Source: Corynebacterium pseudotuberculosis
GTDB lineage: Bacteria; Actinomycetota; Actinomycetes; Mycobacteriales; Mycobacteriaceae
Reading direction: 5' to 3'
Length of the DNA: 64,000 nt
Assembly: GCF_002155265.1 (NCBI RefSeq)
Contig: NZ_CP021251.1
Coordinates: 1,736,001-1,800,000, forward strand
Shown here: one piece after another, positions 9,806-18,462 of the stretch
Layout: the number at the start of each line of letters is the position of its first letter
Position numbering within the stretch: position 1 is the stretch's first letter
Program-made: the position numbers and the translations under genes
The notes under the pieces: generated by a model
The model's input: only the letters and a program-made list of their open reading frames with translations
Database searches by the model: none
What the model was told of the DNA's origin: nothing

Positions 9806-9876
9806 CCTAACGCCTGATAGCCCTAGAGGTTTGTAGAGCTTATCACGGATCACATAAAAGAAGTAAAGTAAAGACC

Positions 9877-10407
9877 ATGCCGCTTTTTATTGGTCTTCCG
9901 TACATTCTGATCGAAGCTCTTGCCTTCTGGGGAGTTGCGCAATGGCTGGGGACGGCCACTGCGCTCATTTTGCTCATCGCTTTTCTCTTTGGCGGCTTAT
10001 TTCTTGCGGCCTTTGAAATGCGAAGCATTTCGCGTCGGTTAGCATCTGGCAGCTCCTCTCCAGGCCGCGCAGCAGGTAACCTAGGGCTATTAGCCGCTGG
10101 GGCAGTGGGAGTGGCCCTTCCAGGATTTGTCACAAGTGTATTCGGACTTTTGCTTATTCTTCCGCCCACCAGAGCACTGGTCCGATCGCTTTTGGCTAAA
10201 GGGCTTCGGAAAAAGATCGAAGACATGGGTGTTCGCAGTTTCGAGGCAACCAATAGTTATAGACAGCACGCCAGCTATGGAAGTTTTAGCCCTCATTCCG
10301 TTATCGATCATGACCAGATCAACGAGGAAGAGATTCACAAATGGTCCCGAGATATAAAACCCGAAGATTTCGGTGGACCAAGTGGGCCGAATCCACCACG
10401 ACGCTAA
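9877..10407 (+). CDS. FxsA-family cytoplasmic membrane protein
   Basis: A 176-aa membrane protein with two to three hydrophobic segments in its first 65 residues (about 4-18, 24-46 and 68-95). These include the FxsA pattern LPYILIEALAFWGVAQWLG and a LLLILPPTRALVRSLL segment around residue 95-110. The tail is polar. FxsA is known from E. coli as a protein whose overproduction relieves phage exclusion, but its normal role is unclear. It lies 71 nt after cobN and is followed by a 146-nt gap before lnt, so it may be transcribed alone. Family assignment is good; function is not known. Confidence 0.82.
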   Translation: MPLFIGLPYILIEALAFWGVAQWLGTATALILLIAFLFGGLFLAAFEMRSISRRLASGSSSPGRAAGNLGLLAAGAVGVALPGFVTSVFGLLLILPPTRALVRSLLAKGLRKKIEDMGVRSFEATNSYRQHASYGSFSPHSVIDHDQINEEEIHKWSRDIKPEDFGGPSGPNPPRR

Positions 10408-10553
10408 AAGATTTTAGCCGCTCAGGCTTTTCAGAAAGAAACTTTTTTGTAGCCTCACTCAGTAGTATTTATACATTTCTCAGGTTTTGGCGTTTAGCAG
10501 ATCACCTGTTTGCCCTTGAAACCTGAACACGTATTCTTTCCATTTCTTGATCA

Positions 10554-12122
10554 GTGAGCAATGTTATGTCTTTGTCCTCGCATACGATGCGATCAACGCT
10601 TGCCAGGTCTGCGATCGCAGCTATCGCTGGACTTGCCGTTTACGCCTCCTACGCGCCACTCGGGTGGTTTTTTGCGGCTCCTCTTGGGCTCGCACTCTTA
10701 TGCGGGGCTTTAGCTCCGTGGAAAGAAAACCGTCCCTCAAACAAAACTGGTGCGTTCCTGGGTTTTATTTACTCCATCACGCTTTTCTTACTCTTATTGC
10801 CATGGATAGGTGAATTCGTGGGAGCAATGCCTTATATTGCGCTCTCGACTTTCTTGTCCTTGTATTCCATCCCGCTGGGGATAGTAGGAGTCCGTATTCT
10901 TCGGCATCGCTTGGGGTGGGTCTGGTTCCCCTTTGTCTTCGTTGCAGTGGAATGGGCACGATCTAATTTTCCATTCGGCGGTTTCGCATGGGTTCGCATT
11001 GCCTGGGGACAGATCGATGGCCCCCTCGCAGGAGCGGCTCCCTGGGGAGGACCAGCTCTGGTATCGCTTCTCACGGCCCTTGTGGGAGCCGCGCTGTGGC
11101 AATGCGTTACGCATGCTGCCTATCGACGCCAGGCGGCGTCCGTAATGGTCACGGTTCTACTAGTAGCGGGCGTCGCAACGCTGACAAACGGCCAAGCTGA
11201 AGACCAAGGAACCGTGAAAGTAGCAGCTGTGCAGGGCAACGTTCCACGGCTAGGACTCGATTTCAATGCCCAACGCCGAGCCGTGCTAGCTAACCACGTG
11301 AGAGAAACGGAAAAGATACCTGAACAACCTGACCTAGTAATTTGGCCGGAAAATTCATCCGATGTTAGCCCGTTTAGCGATCAACAAGCCAAACAATTAG
11401 TTTCCCAAGCAGTAGCACATGCACAGGCCCCTATCCTTGTAGGAACAATCACCAAGGATAACGTGGGGCATCGAAATTCCATGGTGGTTTTTGATCCACG
11501 ATCAGGCGTAGGGGAGACCCACAATAAGAAGTACCTTCAGCCCTTTGGCGAGTACATGCCCTGGAGAGATTTCTTTAGAAAACTCTCTCCTTTGGTAGAT
11601 CTAGCTGGAGATTTTAAACCTGGAAACGGCAACGGCGTTGTTCACATGACTGCCGCCACTACGGGAAAGAACATAGCTGTAGGCATTGCCACTTGTTATG
11701 AAGTTGCTTTTGATAAGGCCGGACGGGATGCGGTCACCGCAGGCGCGCAGATACTTACGACACCTACTAACAACGCAACCTTCGGTTTTACAGATATGAC
11801 CTATCAGCAATTAGCAATGAGCCGCATGCGAGCTATTGAACTGGATAGGGCAGTAGTCGTAGCAGCAACTTCCGGGGTTTCTGCGCTCATCAAACCCGAT
11901 GGCTCCGTCATTTCCCAAACTAAGATATTTCAGTCTGCTACCTTGGAAGACACACTTCCTCTTCACGACACGCTGACCTTTTCAGCTAGGTATGGCACCT
12001 ATATTGAGTATGCCTTGGTTATCATAGGAACCATGTGCGCTTTGTGGTCGCTGTTTTTTCAAAGCAAAAGCATCAGCAGAGGAACCAGCCGCAAGCTGAA
12101 ATCGCGAACAACTAAGCTCTAA
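10554..12122 (+). CDS. lnt: Apolipoprotein N-acyltransferase
   Basis: Adds the amide-linked third acyl chain to lipoproteins at the outer face of the membrane. The protein (522 aa) begins with about six hydrophobic segments up to residue 215. A CN-hydrolase domain follows, with the expected catalytic trio: Glu in VIWPENSSDVSP, Lys in NKKYLQPFGEYMPW and Cys in GIATCYEVAF. A final membrane segment is near residue 490. The GTG at 10554 has no clear ribosome site; an in-frame ATG at 10566 is an alternative. ppm1 follows after 33 nt. In mycobacteria the two functions can be one fused protein, and in C. glutamicum they are separate neighbours (Ppm2/Ppm1), as here. Confidence 0.93.
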   Translation: MSNVMSLSSHTMRSTLARSAIAAIAGLAVYASYAPLGWFFAAPLGLALLCGALAPWKENRPSNKTGAFLGFIYSITLFLLLLPWIGEFVGAMPYIALSTFLSLYSIPLGIVGVRILRHRLGWVWFPFVFVAVEWARSNFPFGGFAWVRIAWGQIDGPLAGAAPWGGPALVSLLTALVGAALWQCVTHAAYRRQAASVMVTVLLVAGVATLTNGQAEDQGTVKVAAVQGNVPRLGLDFNAQRRAVLANHVRETEKIPEQPDLVIWPENSSDVSPFSDQQAKQLVSQAVAHAQAPILVGTITKDNVGHRNSMVVFDPRSGVGETHNKKYLQPFGEYMPWRDFFRKLSPLVDLAGDFKPGNGNGVVHMTAATTGKNIAVGIATCYEVAFDKAGRDAVTAGAQILTTPTNNATFGFTDMTYQQLAMSRMRAIELDRAVVVAATSGVSALIKPDGSVISQTKIFQSATLEDTLPLHDTLTFSARYGTYIEYALVIIGTMCALWSLFFQSKSISRGTSRKLKSRTTKL

Positions 12123-12155
12123 TTTTAACCGCCTACCAAGGAGTCACTTAAAGCA

Positions 12156-12953
12156 ATGACCAAGCCCAGCGATAAGACCCTGGTGATCATTCCCACCTAC
12201 AATGAGCTGGAGAATCTTCCCCTCATCACCGGTCGTGTCCGTGAGGCCGCTCCTAACGTGGACATTCTGATTGTCGATGACAACAGCCCCGATGGAACCG
12301 GCGAAGCAGCTGATGCATTGGCAGAAAAAGACAGCCATATCAAGGTTTTCCATCGAGAAGGTAAAGGCGGTCTATGTGGCGCCTATGTTGCTGGATTCCG
12401 CTGGGGCCTTGAGCGCGATTACACGGTTTTGTGTGAAATGGATGCAGATGGTTCGCATGCACCTGAGCAACTGCACTTGCTGCTTGAGCAGGTAGACGCA
12501 GGAGCCGATCTTGTTATCGGTTCCCGTTACGTCCCAGGCGGCAAAGTAGTGAACTGGCCTAAAAACCGTTGGGTATTGTCCAAAGGTGGCAACATCTATA
12601 TCTCTGTTGCCCTCGGCGCTGGTCTCTCGGATATGACTGCAGGCTACCGAGCCTTCAAACGCGAGGTTTTAGAAACCATTGACCTCGACGAGCTATCCAA
12701 TGCAGGTTATATCTTCCAAGTTGATATGGCATGGCGAGTGGTACGAGCTGGATTCGATGTTCGTGAAGTACCAATTACGTTCACAGAGCGTGAAATCGGA
12801 GAGTCTAAGCTAGACGGTAGCTTTGTCAAAGACTCGCTCCTCGAAGTAACTAAGTGGGGGCTAAACCACCGAAAAGAGCAGCTAACCAATATCTACCGTG
12901 AAGGTTCTAAGCTGGCAAAGCATGAGATCGCCGCTTTCAGGAAAAGCATATGA
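12156..12953 (+). CDS. ppm1: Polyprenol-phosphate mannosyltransferase
   Basis: Makes polyprenyl-phosphate mannose from GDP-mannose, the donor for lipomannan/lipoarabinomannan elongation and protein mannosylation. It is a 265-aa GT2 glycosyltransferase with [13 protein letters not shown] at residue 10, [17 protein letters not shown] near 36, and the metal-binding [13 protein letters not shown] near 92. GSRYVPGG near 125 and [11 protein letters not shown] near 210 complete the dolichol-phosphate mannose synthase pattern. AAGGAG lies 12 nt before the ATG. No membrane anchor is visible, which fits reliance on the neighbouring membrane protein Lnt (Ppm2), as described in C. glutamicum. Confidence 0.93.
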   Translation: MTKPSDKTLVIIPTYNELENLPLITGRVREAAPNVDILIVDDNSPDGTGEAADALAEKDSHIKVFHREGKGGLCGAYVAGFRWGLERDYTVLCEMDADGSHAPEQLHLLLEQVDAGADLVIGSRYVPGGKVVNWPKNRWVLSKGGNIYISVALGAGLSDMTAGYRAFKREVLETIDLDELSNAGYIFQVDMAWRVVRAGFDVREVPITFTEREIGESKLDGSFVKDSLLEVTKWGLNHRKEQLTNIYREGSKLAKHEIAAFRKSI

Positions 12954-12970
12954 TCTAATTTCAAGCACAT

Positions 12971-13022
12971 AAAAGTGATCCCCCGCGTAGCTTATAAGAG
13001 CATCACGTGGGGGATCACTTTT
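12971..13022. terminator. Bidirectional terminator between ppm1 and rbpA
   Basis: Fourteen-base perfect arms AAAAGTGATCCCCC (12971-12984) and GGGGGATCACTTTT (13009-13022) with a 24-nt loop. T-runs occur on both strands. It lies between the convergent genes ppm1 and rbpA. Confidence 0.92.
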
Positions 13023-13038
13023 AAATATCTAGTAAAAA

Positions 13039-13431
13039 TTACTGGTTATTTGCCTGTGCTGCAGCTTCTTCCTGCTGTTGCTTCAGCAACCGTGCAGCAT
13101 TACGGCGGCGCTTACGCAGGAGCTCAATACGCTCTTCTAAAAGCAGATCAAGCTCTTCAATGGAACGACGCTCACGTAGCATGTCCCAGTGCGTGCGTGG
13201 TGGCTTGACCGGTTTGGATTCTACGCCTTCCCCCTCCATGAGTGTTCCGATCTGGCCATTTTTGCACAGCCACGTACCTGGAATTTCTGCGTCATGCGCA
13301 AAGGGGACGTCAAAGATCTCGCCGGTTTCTGTCTTATAGCGAACCATCTGACGAGGAGCCAGATCATGGTCCCTGTCGGTTTCGTAGCTGACAGCACCCA
13401 TGCGGCTGCCGCGCAAAACACGATCTGCCAT
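13039..13431 (-). CDS. rbpA: RNA polymerase-binding protein RbpA
   Basis: Actinobacterial transcription factor that binds the primary sigma factor and helps open promoters. The 130-aa protein starts MADRVLRGSRMGAVSYETDR and has the core beta-barrel segment RQMVRYKTETGEIFDVPF. PGTWLCKNGQIGTLMEG (one remaining zinc-site-like Cys) follows, then the sigma-interacting helix LRERRSIEELDLLLEERIELLR. The final stretch is Gln/Ala-rich. The gene stands alone, convergent with ppm1. A possible SigH-type promoter lies upstream (see separate entry). Confidence 0.96.
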   Translation of the reverse strand: MADRVLRGSRMGAVSYETDRDHDLAPRQMVRYKTETGEIFDVPFAHDAEIPGTWLCKNGQIGTLMEGEGVESKPVKPPRTHWDMLRERRSIEELDLLLEERIELLRKRRRNAARLLKQQQEEAAAQANNQ

Positions 13432-13507
13432 AGGGGATCAGTCCTTTCCATATCAAAGGGGGCACGGCGAAGTCTCCACTTCGGAGAAAACGCTCAAGGT
13501 CTTCCAC

Positions 13508-13537
13508 TATAACGCATGAACCGGTAGTTTTTGTTCC
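13508..13537 (-). promoter_or_regulatory. Candidate ECF (SigH-type) promoter of rbpA
   Basis: On the minus strand GGGGAAC, then a 19-nt spacer, then GTTATAGT precede the rbpA ATG by about 80 nt. Corynebacterial SigH promoters are described as GGAA-N18 to 20-GTT, so the fit is good. TATAGT could equally serve as a SigA -10 box, but I see no matching -35. Confidence 0.4.
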
Positions 13538-13615
13538 CCAGGTTCCGTTAAATAGGGGATCAGCGTTTTCCAATGAGCTCATCCGTCTAAGGCCTCGTAG
13601 TTTACACTGAAGTGG

Positions 13616-13942
13616 ATGTCTAATTTACGGGTTAATACGTGCGCATGGTGCGGTAAAGAATTTGCTAGCCCTGGACGCGGACGCCCGAAAAAATTTTGCT
13701 CACATTCTTGCAGGCAGCGAGCCTACGAGCAAAGAACTGCGAGTATAGGACCAGCGGTGCCAGAAAACGCAGTAGTATTACGACCTGAGCGGGTTAGTGA
13801 GCTACGCGACTCTTTATTTGAGCTTCGCTGCGCTGCAGAAGACATCGCCACCGCCAGTTCAGAAGGTGCTGATCCAATGGAAATGCAACAACTTTGTTCT
13901 GAGCTGGTTGTATTAGCTAAACAGATAGAGAAACTCAGGTAG
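13616..13942 (+). CDS. Small putative zinc-binding protein, function unknown
   Basis: A 108-aa protein with an N-terminal cysteine cluster: CAWCGKEF at residues 9-16 and KKFCSHSCRQRAYEQR near 26-41. This makes a CxxC...CxxxC arrangement with a basic linker (GRGRPKK), suggestive of a zinc ribbon that could touch nucleic acid. The C-terminal half is predicted helical and acidic. It is transcribed away from rbpA and ends 19 nt before the YceI-like gene. I do not recognise a named family; the arrangement resembles conserved actinobacterial hypothetical proteins. The start is the ATG at 13616, and no strong ribosome site is visible. Confidence 0.75.
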   Translation: MSNLRVNTCAWCGKEFASPGRGRPKKFCSHSCRQRAYEQRTASIGPAVPENAVVLRPERVSELRDSLFELRCAAEDIATASSEGADPMEMQQLCSELVVLAKQIEKLR

Positions 13943-13961
13943 AAGGATAACCAGCGCACCC

Positions 13962-14654
13962 ATGGAAAAAAAGCATAAACTCATTGCACTTGGCACTGCA
14001 GTTATCGTTGTTCTTTTGTCTGTCTTTACCGTTGCCATGGCGGTTATCCCACTGATCAATGGTCCTGGCGTGAAAACCGAGACTCTTGATGCCTCCGCTG
14101 CAAAGGCCGCTACAACAGATATCAATGGAACGTGGGAAGTTGTCTACGGCAAAGCTCCAAATATCAGCTCTGCAGGTTTCACTTTTTATGAGGTCCTACC
14201 AGCAGAAAAACGAGTTACTTCTGGATCAACCCAAAGTGTAAGCGGAACGGTTGAGGTCAAGGAACAGAAGATCGTTTCAGGAAAAGTAACCATTAATATG
14301 GCAGATATCCGAACTGATAACGATAAACGAGACAACAACGTGCGCGCCAAGATATTTGAGGTGGAAAACTACCCAGAAGCAACCTTTGAAACCACGGGTG
14401 CTACGGATCTTTCTTCCATCCCAGAAGACGGGACAACAACGGAAATTACGATTCCGGGCAATCTCACTATTCACGGCAAAACTAATTCAATATCTCCCAA
14501 TTTTACGATTGTTCGGGATGAAGACACCGTAAAGCTTTCTTCAACCATCCCAATTAATCGTCTTGATTATGACGTAAACACCCCTGAATTCGTAGCCGCT
14601 AAAATCGATACAAATGGGGAAATCAACGTCTTACTTACCCTTAAAAAGAACTAG
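13962..14654 (+). CDS. Membrane-anchored YceI-family lipid-binding protein
   Basis: A 230-aa protein with an N-terminal hydrophobic segment (about residues 7-30, an uncleaved anchor or signal peptide) followed by a YceI domain from about residue 47 to the end. Family segments are INGTWEVVYGKAPNISSAGFT at the start of the domain, NMADIRTDNDKRDNNVRA near 110 and FEVENYPEATFET near 130. YceI proteins form a lipocalin-like barrel that can bind polyprenoid chains, but the ligand here is unknown. It lies between the small zinc-cluster gene and a 66-aa membrane protein (14-nt gap), probably in one operon. Confidence 0.86.
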   Translation: MEKKHKLIALGTAVIVVLLSVFTVAMAVIPLINGPGVKTETLDASAAKAATTDINGTWEVVYGKAPNISSAGFTFYEVLPAEKRVTSGSTQSVSGTVEVKEQKIVSGKVTINMADIRTDNDKRDNNVRAKIFEVENYPEATFETTGATDLSSIPEDGTTTEITIPGNLTIHGKTNSISPNFTIVRDEDTVKLSSTIPINRLDYDVNTPEFVAAKIDTNGEINVLLTLKKN

Positions 14655-14668
14655 AGAGTCACTTATTC

Positions 14669-14869
14669 ATGGCATCAAGAATGATTCCCGGACTATGGTT
14701 ACGTTTCATCGTCCTTCTAGGTTTCGCGGCTTTTATGATCTATGAAAAGCTACCGTGGTTAGCAGTTTTCGCAGGTGTCTTTTCCGTCATTACCCTCATA
14801 CAACTTTATTATGCGTATCGGGAACGTCGGAATTCAGAGAAAAATATTCCAGCGGACCAGCAACAATAG
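14669..14869 (+). CDS. Small two-helix membrane protein, unknown function
   Basis: A 66-aa product, MASRMIPGLWLRFIVLLGF..., with two hydrophobic segments (about residues 11-24 and 28-48) and a charged, Arg/Glu-rich tail. It starts 14 nt after the YceI-like gene, is in the same direction and ends just before a strong terminator, so it is probably the last gene of that operon. No family recognised. Confidence 0.65.
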   Translation: MASRMIPGLWLRFIVLLGFAAFMIYEKLPWLAVFAGVFSVITLIQLYYAYRERRNSEKNIPADQQQ

Positions 14870-14877
14870 ACAGAGAA

Positions 14878-14917
14878 ACACCCCTTATTACGTCACAGTG
14901 ACGTAATAAGGGGGTGT
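14878..14917. terminator. Terminator after the YceI-like operon
   Basis: Near-perfect inverted repeat. The left arm ACACCCCTTATTACGTCAC starts at 14878. The right arm GTGACGTAATAAGGGGGTGT ends at 14917 (one extra G). The T-run is weak, but the stem is very long. Confidence 0.8.
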
Positions 14918-15519
14918 AAAAGTATTCAAGGCATACAACAACATTCAAGTTAGGGACGAACCCCGTAGAGGCAAGCTTCCCAAGGCTTGTTTAGTAAAAG
15001 CGAGTGCGCCTCTCAAAAATTGTAGGGAGACCCTGTAGCCGCAAAAGACTTTTATCGCTTTGCATTTAGCTTTACACCAAACCCAAACCAAGTGGTGGAT
15101 ATTGCTCACATATTGCCACATTGCAACGAGGCGCTATATCAGCAAACAATCGAGACCGGTTGAGTACAAAACAGTATGCGTATGTCTTTTACGCAAATTA
15201 ACAAACAACGCCCTCTCTAAATGTCCGATAATTTACATTATGTCATTTTAGAGTCGCCCATCGAATCCACTTAACCCAATCGACAAAACCCTCAGGCCCC
15301 CGCTTCAGGGCGTATCACAGTATCCCTAGACAAAAGCTCACGGCATACATTATGAAGGTTTACGCACCAAGGAAGCGCCGCACGCCAACCATTCCTGCCA
15401 TAACCTACCCCATATTTCCCCACATCCCATAGAATGATATTTGCATCTCATAAAATGGGAAAATATGATGGAGGTTCCGTCCTCACCGGGACGGATATCG
15501 ATGTATAAGGAGTGTGATG
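14918..15519. other. 602-bp gene-free stretch with several small hairpins
   Basis: No convincing coding frame on either strand. Between 14953 and 15053 there is a chain of short inverted repeats: GGG/CCC around ACGAA (14953-14963), and an outer stem AGAGGC (14967-14972) / GCCTCT (15008-15013). Inside that stem is CAAGC/GCTTG (14972-14989). AGGG-AGA-CCCT (15024-15034) and AAAA-GAC-TTTT (15043-15053) follow. The rest is AT-rich leader for the transporter gene. It might hold a small RNA or a long 5' leader; I could not match it to a known RNA family. Confidence 0.4.
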
Positions 15520-16902
15520 ATGAGTCCATCGACAACCTCCGCCACAGCGGAGCGTAATACCCGTGAGATAACACGGCCAAAAGTAGATAAAGCCATGAGA
15601 CGTAAAATCATCACTGCTTCCTTGATAGGAACCACCATTGAGTTCTACGATTTTTACGCCTATGCTACGGCCGCAGTTGCGGTGTTTCCCCACCTGTTCT
15701 TCCCTAAAAATGAAGACCCAACCGTTGGCTTGCTTGCCTCTTTTGCAACTTTCGGTTTAGCCTTTGTAGCTCGCCCATTAGGCTCTATTATTTTCGGCCA
15801 TTTCGGAGATCGTATCGGCAGAAAAGCCACTCTTGTAGGTTCTTTGCTTACGATGGGAATAGCAACTTTCCTTATTGCGTTTCTGCCCACATACGCTCAA
15901 GTAGGCATAGCCGCACCTGCGCTTTTAGCCCTCATGCGTTTTTGCCAGGGTTTGGGCCTAGGAGGCGAATGGTCAGGCGCCGCCCTTTTAGCAACTGAAA
16001 CAGCAGAAAAAGGCAAGCGCGCCTGGGCTGCAATGTGGCCGCAATTGGGGGCGCCTTTTGGTTTCCTCCTAGCTAACGGCTTCTTCCTGTTCTTGGTGAC
16101 TACTCTGGGGCATACAAATGGTGACATCGAAGGTGCCTTTATGACTTGGGGTTGGCGGATTCCATTCGCTATGTCTGCGGTCATGGTAATCATCGGCCTC
16201 TGGGCCCGTGTAACTCTTGAAGAAACCCCAGTTTTCAAAGCAGCCGTAAAGTCCGGCAAGAAAGTGAAAACTCCAATCACTGAAGCTTTCAAGACAGCCT
16301 GGCGCCCCATGATCTTGGGAACATTCATCATGCTGAGCTGCTATACCTTGTTCTACTTAGTCACCACCTGGGTGCTGTCTTATGGCATCGGTAACAAAAA
16401 CCTTGGGCTTGGCCTTGGTATCCCCTACATTGACTTCCTCAAACTCCAACTCGTTTCTATCGCTGCTTTTATCGTTGGCATCCCGTTGGCAGGTCAAATG
16501 GCAGATCGTCGTGGTCGAAAAACATCACTCATCAGCATCTCAATAGTCATGATCCTTTTCGGATTGTCTTTTAAGATCTTCCTCGATCCTGCAACGGCTA
16601 CCGTGGGCAGCGTTTTGATTTTCCTAACAATCGGAATGTTTATCATGGGGCTCATCTTCGGGCCTATGTCCGCAGTTCTTCCGGAGCTCTTCCCCACCAA
16701 TGTCCGATACACGGGGTCAGGAATCAGCTACAACGTTTCTTCCATCCTAGGCGCTGCAGTAGCTCCCTTTATCGCTACTGCACTTGTTCGTTCTTATGGA
16801 GTGGGAGCAGTCGGCATTTACCTCATCGTCGTATCGCTTATTACGCTAGTAGCGGTTTTCCGCATGAAAGAAACATGGAATTTCGATATGTCTGAGATTT
16901 AA
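15520..16902 (+). CDS. MFS transporter, metabolite:H+ symporter (MHS) type
   Basis: Proton-coupled uptake of an organic acid or zwitterion; the substrate cannot be read from sequence. The 460-aa protein has 12 predicted membrane segments. The MHS signature IEFYDFYAYATAAVAVFP lies in helix 1, HFGDRIGRKATL in the loop after helix 2, RFCQGLGLGGEWSGA in helix 4 and GQMADRRGRKTSL in the central loop. This is the pattern of ShiA/ProP/CitA relatives. AAGGAG at 15507-15512 is best spaced for the ATG at 15520 (7 nt); in-frame GTG 15514 and ATG 15517 are less likely. The gene stands alone after a long leader. Confidence 0.9.
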   Translation: MSPSTTSATAERNTREITRPKVDKAMRRKIITASLIGTTIEFYDFYAYATAAVAVFPHLFFPKNEDPTVGLLASFATFGLAFVARPLGSIIFGHFGDRIGRKATLVGSLLTMGIATFLIAFLPTYAQVGIAAPALLALMRFCQGLGLGGEWSGAALLATETAEKGKRAWAAMWPQLGAPFGFLLANGFFLFLVTTLGHTNGDIEGAFMTWGWRIPFAMSAVMVIIGLWARVTLEETPVFKAAVKSGKKVKTPITEAFKTAWRPMILGTFIMLSCYTLFYLVTTWVLSYGIGNKNLGLGLGIPYIDFLKLQLVSIAAFIVGIPLAGQMADRRGRKTSLISISIVMILFGLSFKIFLDPATATVGSVLIFLTIGMFIMGLIFGPMSAVLPELFPTNVRYTGSGISYNVSSILGAAVAPFIATALVRSYGVGAVGIYLIVVSLITLVAVFRMKETWNFDMSEI

Positions 16903-16917
16903 AGCTCCTAGCGAGTA

Positions 16918-16975
16918 AACACACGCGTCCATGGCGATAACTAGAATTCAAGGTCACGGCATGGACGCGTGTGTT
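16918..16975. terminator. Bidirectional terminator
   Basis: Sixteen-base perfect arms AACACACGCGTCCATG (16918-16933) and CATGGACGCGTGTGTT (16960-16975), between the convergent MHS transporter and CFA-synthase-like genes. Confidence 0.85.
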
Positions 16976-16984
16976 ACTTATAGC

Positions 16985-18316
16985 TTATGTACGACGCCTA
17001 CGATTCCGTGTTGTCGCCGTAATCTGAACAGCGTCCAATGCTCCAACGCGAAATAAGGCTTCTCGGATAGCCAATTGAAATACCCATAGCCGCCGGTATA
17101 CAGGATCAAAACCATCCGCTGCAGCTTCTCTTAAAAGGCCTTCAAAAGTTGCACGCTGCAGCCGTAGGCCTTCCTGATAATGGCCTCCAACGTGCGTTTC
17201 CGCAATTATTCTCAATCCTGAGGCAATATCAAAAAGCTTATGCACGTTCTCCATCGTCATTAGATCTAAAGCAGGCCAGATGTATGCTTTGCACACATTG
17301 AGAGCACTTTTAGCTACATCCGGCATATGGCCAGTCAGTACTACGGATTGCGCCGCAAAATAACCACCTGAAATAAGCAGACGATCAAGCGCTTGCATAT
17401 AACGTCTGCGCATCCGAGGCCCCATAAGCTCAAGCTTTTCCATATTGGTAATCACGTCATAGCTCATAGGCCATGCAGCAGCTTCTGGCATTGCAGTATC
17501 AATCAATTCCACATGAACACTGCCTTCGACCTTTGCAAGATCCAATACATACTTCATGTCCTGAGAATGTTCACGATCCGCGGTCAAAACATCAACAGTT
17601 GCACGTCGATGCGCTGCGTTAATTGCTAAGGCAGGTCCCGAGCTTGGAAAATCAAGGAGATGGGTTCCTGCATGTACATGGGCTGAGTCAAGAAGCATCG
17701 TCGTCGCCCGCAGCTGCCCATCCCCCAGGTCAGCTTTCTCCACCACAGTGGGATCACTCACCGTGGTAACGTCCACAAAGTGACTTGCCGGTTCATTGGA
17801 TTTTCCTGCACCTCTGACAAAACTTCTCACAGAAGTTCTCTCTGTAATGGGAACTCCTGAAGAAAAGACCGTCCCATGAACGCTCATTCCGTCCCCCGAA
17901 AACAGTCTGATCAGTTGTGGAGGAATTTCTTTACCCTGGTATTCGCCACCTAACGGTGCGTGAGAAGTCTTCGGGTTGTATCCCACAGCAAAAAGCTTTA
18001 CCAATACATCAACTAGACGCTCAGACTTCCATTCCTCCGCCATATATCCTTCAGCGAGGCCAAGCCATCCGGCCGCAGCTATTCGACGAAATAAGGTCTC
18101 CTCTACAACAACGAGATCTGAGTCCTCCCCGTCCAGACGCAAACCGGCCTTAAAACAGGCGGCAGCAAACTCCGATTCTGCTTTACGAGCCTTCATTTTA
18201 ACCCGGAAGCCCTCAGGCACAGCGGCTATGTTTGGCCACATTTCGGCGTCGATACGCACAAGATGATCACGTGAGCCTGAATGTCCTTTCACAAGGATCC
18301 AGCTTAGTGTGAGCAA
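16985..18316 (-). CDS. Cyclopropane-fatty-acid synthase-like protein with altered SAM site
   Basis: A 443-aa protein related to CFA synthase/UfaA-type methyltransferases. An N-terminal conserved region (about residues 20-130) has FRRIAAAGWLGLAEGYMAEEW and LVDVLVKLFAVGYNP. It is followed by a Rossmann-like region with the shared order DVITNMEKLELMG...RYMQALDRLLISGGYFAAQS. The SAM-binding loop, normally a VLEIGCGWG-like Gly-rich motif, reads HLLDFPSSGPALAINAA, so its glycines are largely gone. It may not methylate, or may bind another ligand. The neighbour ndh is divergent, as in C. glutamicum, where ufaA lies beside ndh. The TTG at 18316 has AGAAAGGA just upstream; a GTG at 18292 is possible. 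Confidence 0.72.
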   Translation of the reverse strand: MLTLSWILVKGHSGSRDHLVRIDAEMWPNIAAVPEGFRVKMKARKAESEFAAACFKAGLRLDGEDSDLVVVEETLFRRIAAAGWLGLAEGYMAEEWKSERLVDVLVKLFAVGYNPKTSHAPLGGEYQGKEIPPQLIRLFSGDGMSVHGTVFSSGVPITERTSVRSFVRGAGKSNEPASHFVDVTTVSDPTVVEKADLGDGQLRATTMLLDSAHVHAGTHLLDFPSSGPALAINAAHRRATVDVLTADREHSQDMKYVLDLAKVEGSVHVELIDTAMPEAAAWPMSYDVITNMEKLELMGPRMRRRYMQALDRLLISGGYFAAQSVVLTGHMPDVAKSALNVCKAYIWPALDLMTMENVHKLFDIASGLRIIAETHVGGHYQEGLRLQRATFEGLLREAAADGFDPVYRRLWVFQLAIREALFRVGALDAVQITATTRNRRRRT

Positions 18317-18462
18317 ATCCTTTCTGAGTGCAGACTCGCGAGGCTCGTAACAGATGATGAATTACTAGCAAAGTAGGACTACCATAAAGAAAGTCGCTCA
18401 AAGCGGGCGAAAATCACACTAGCGAATGACTTTTTTCACTTTTAGTCGAGGAGACAGTTTCA

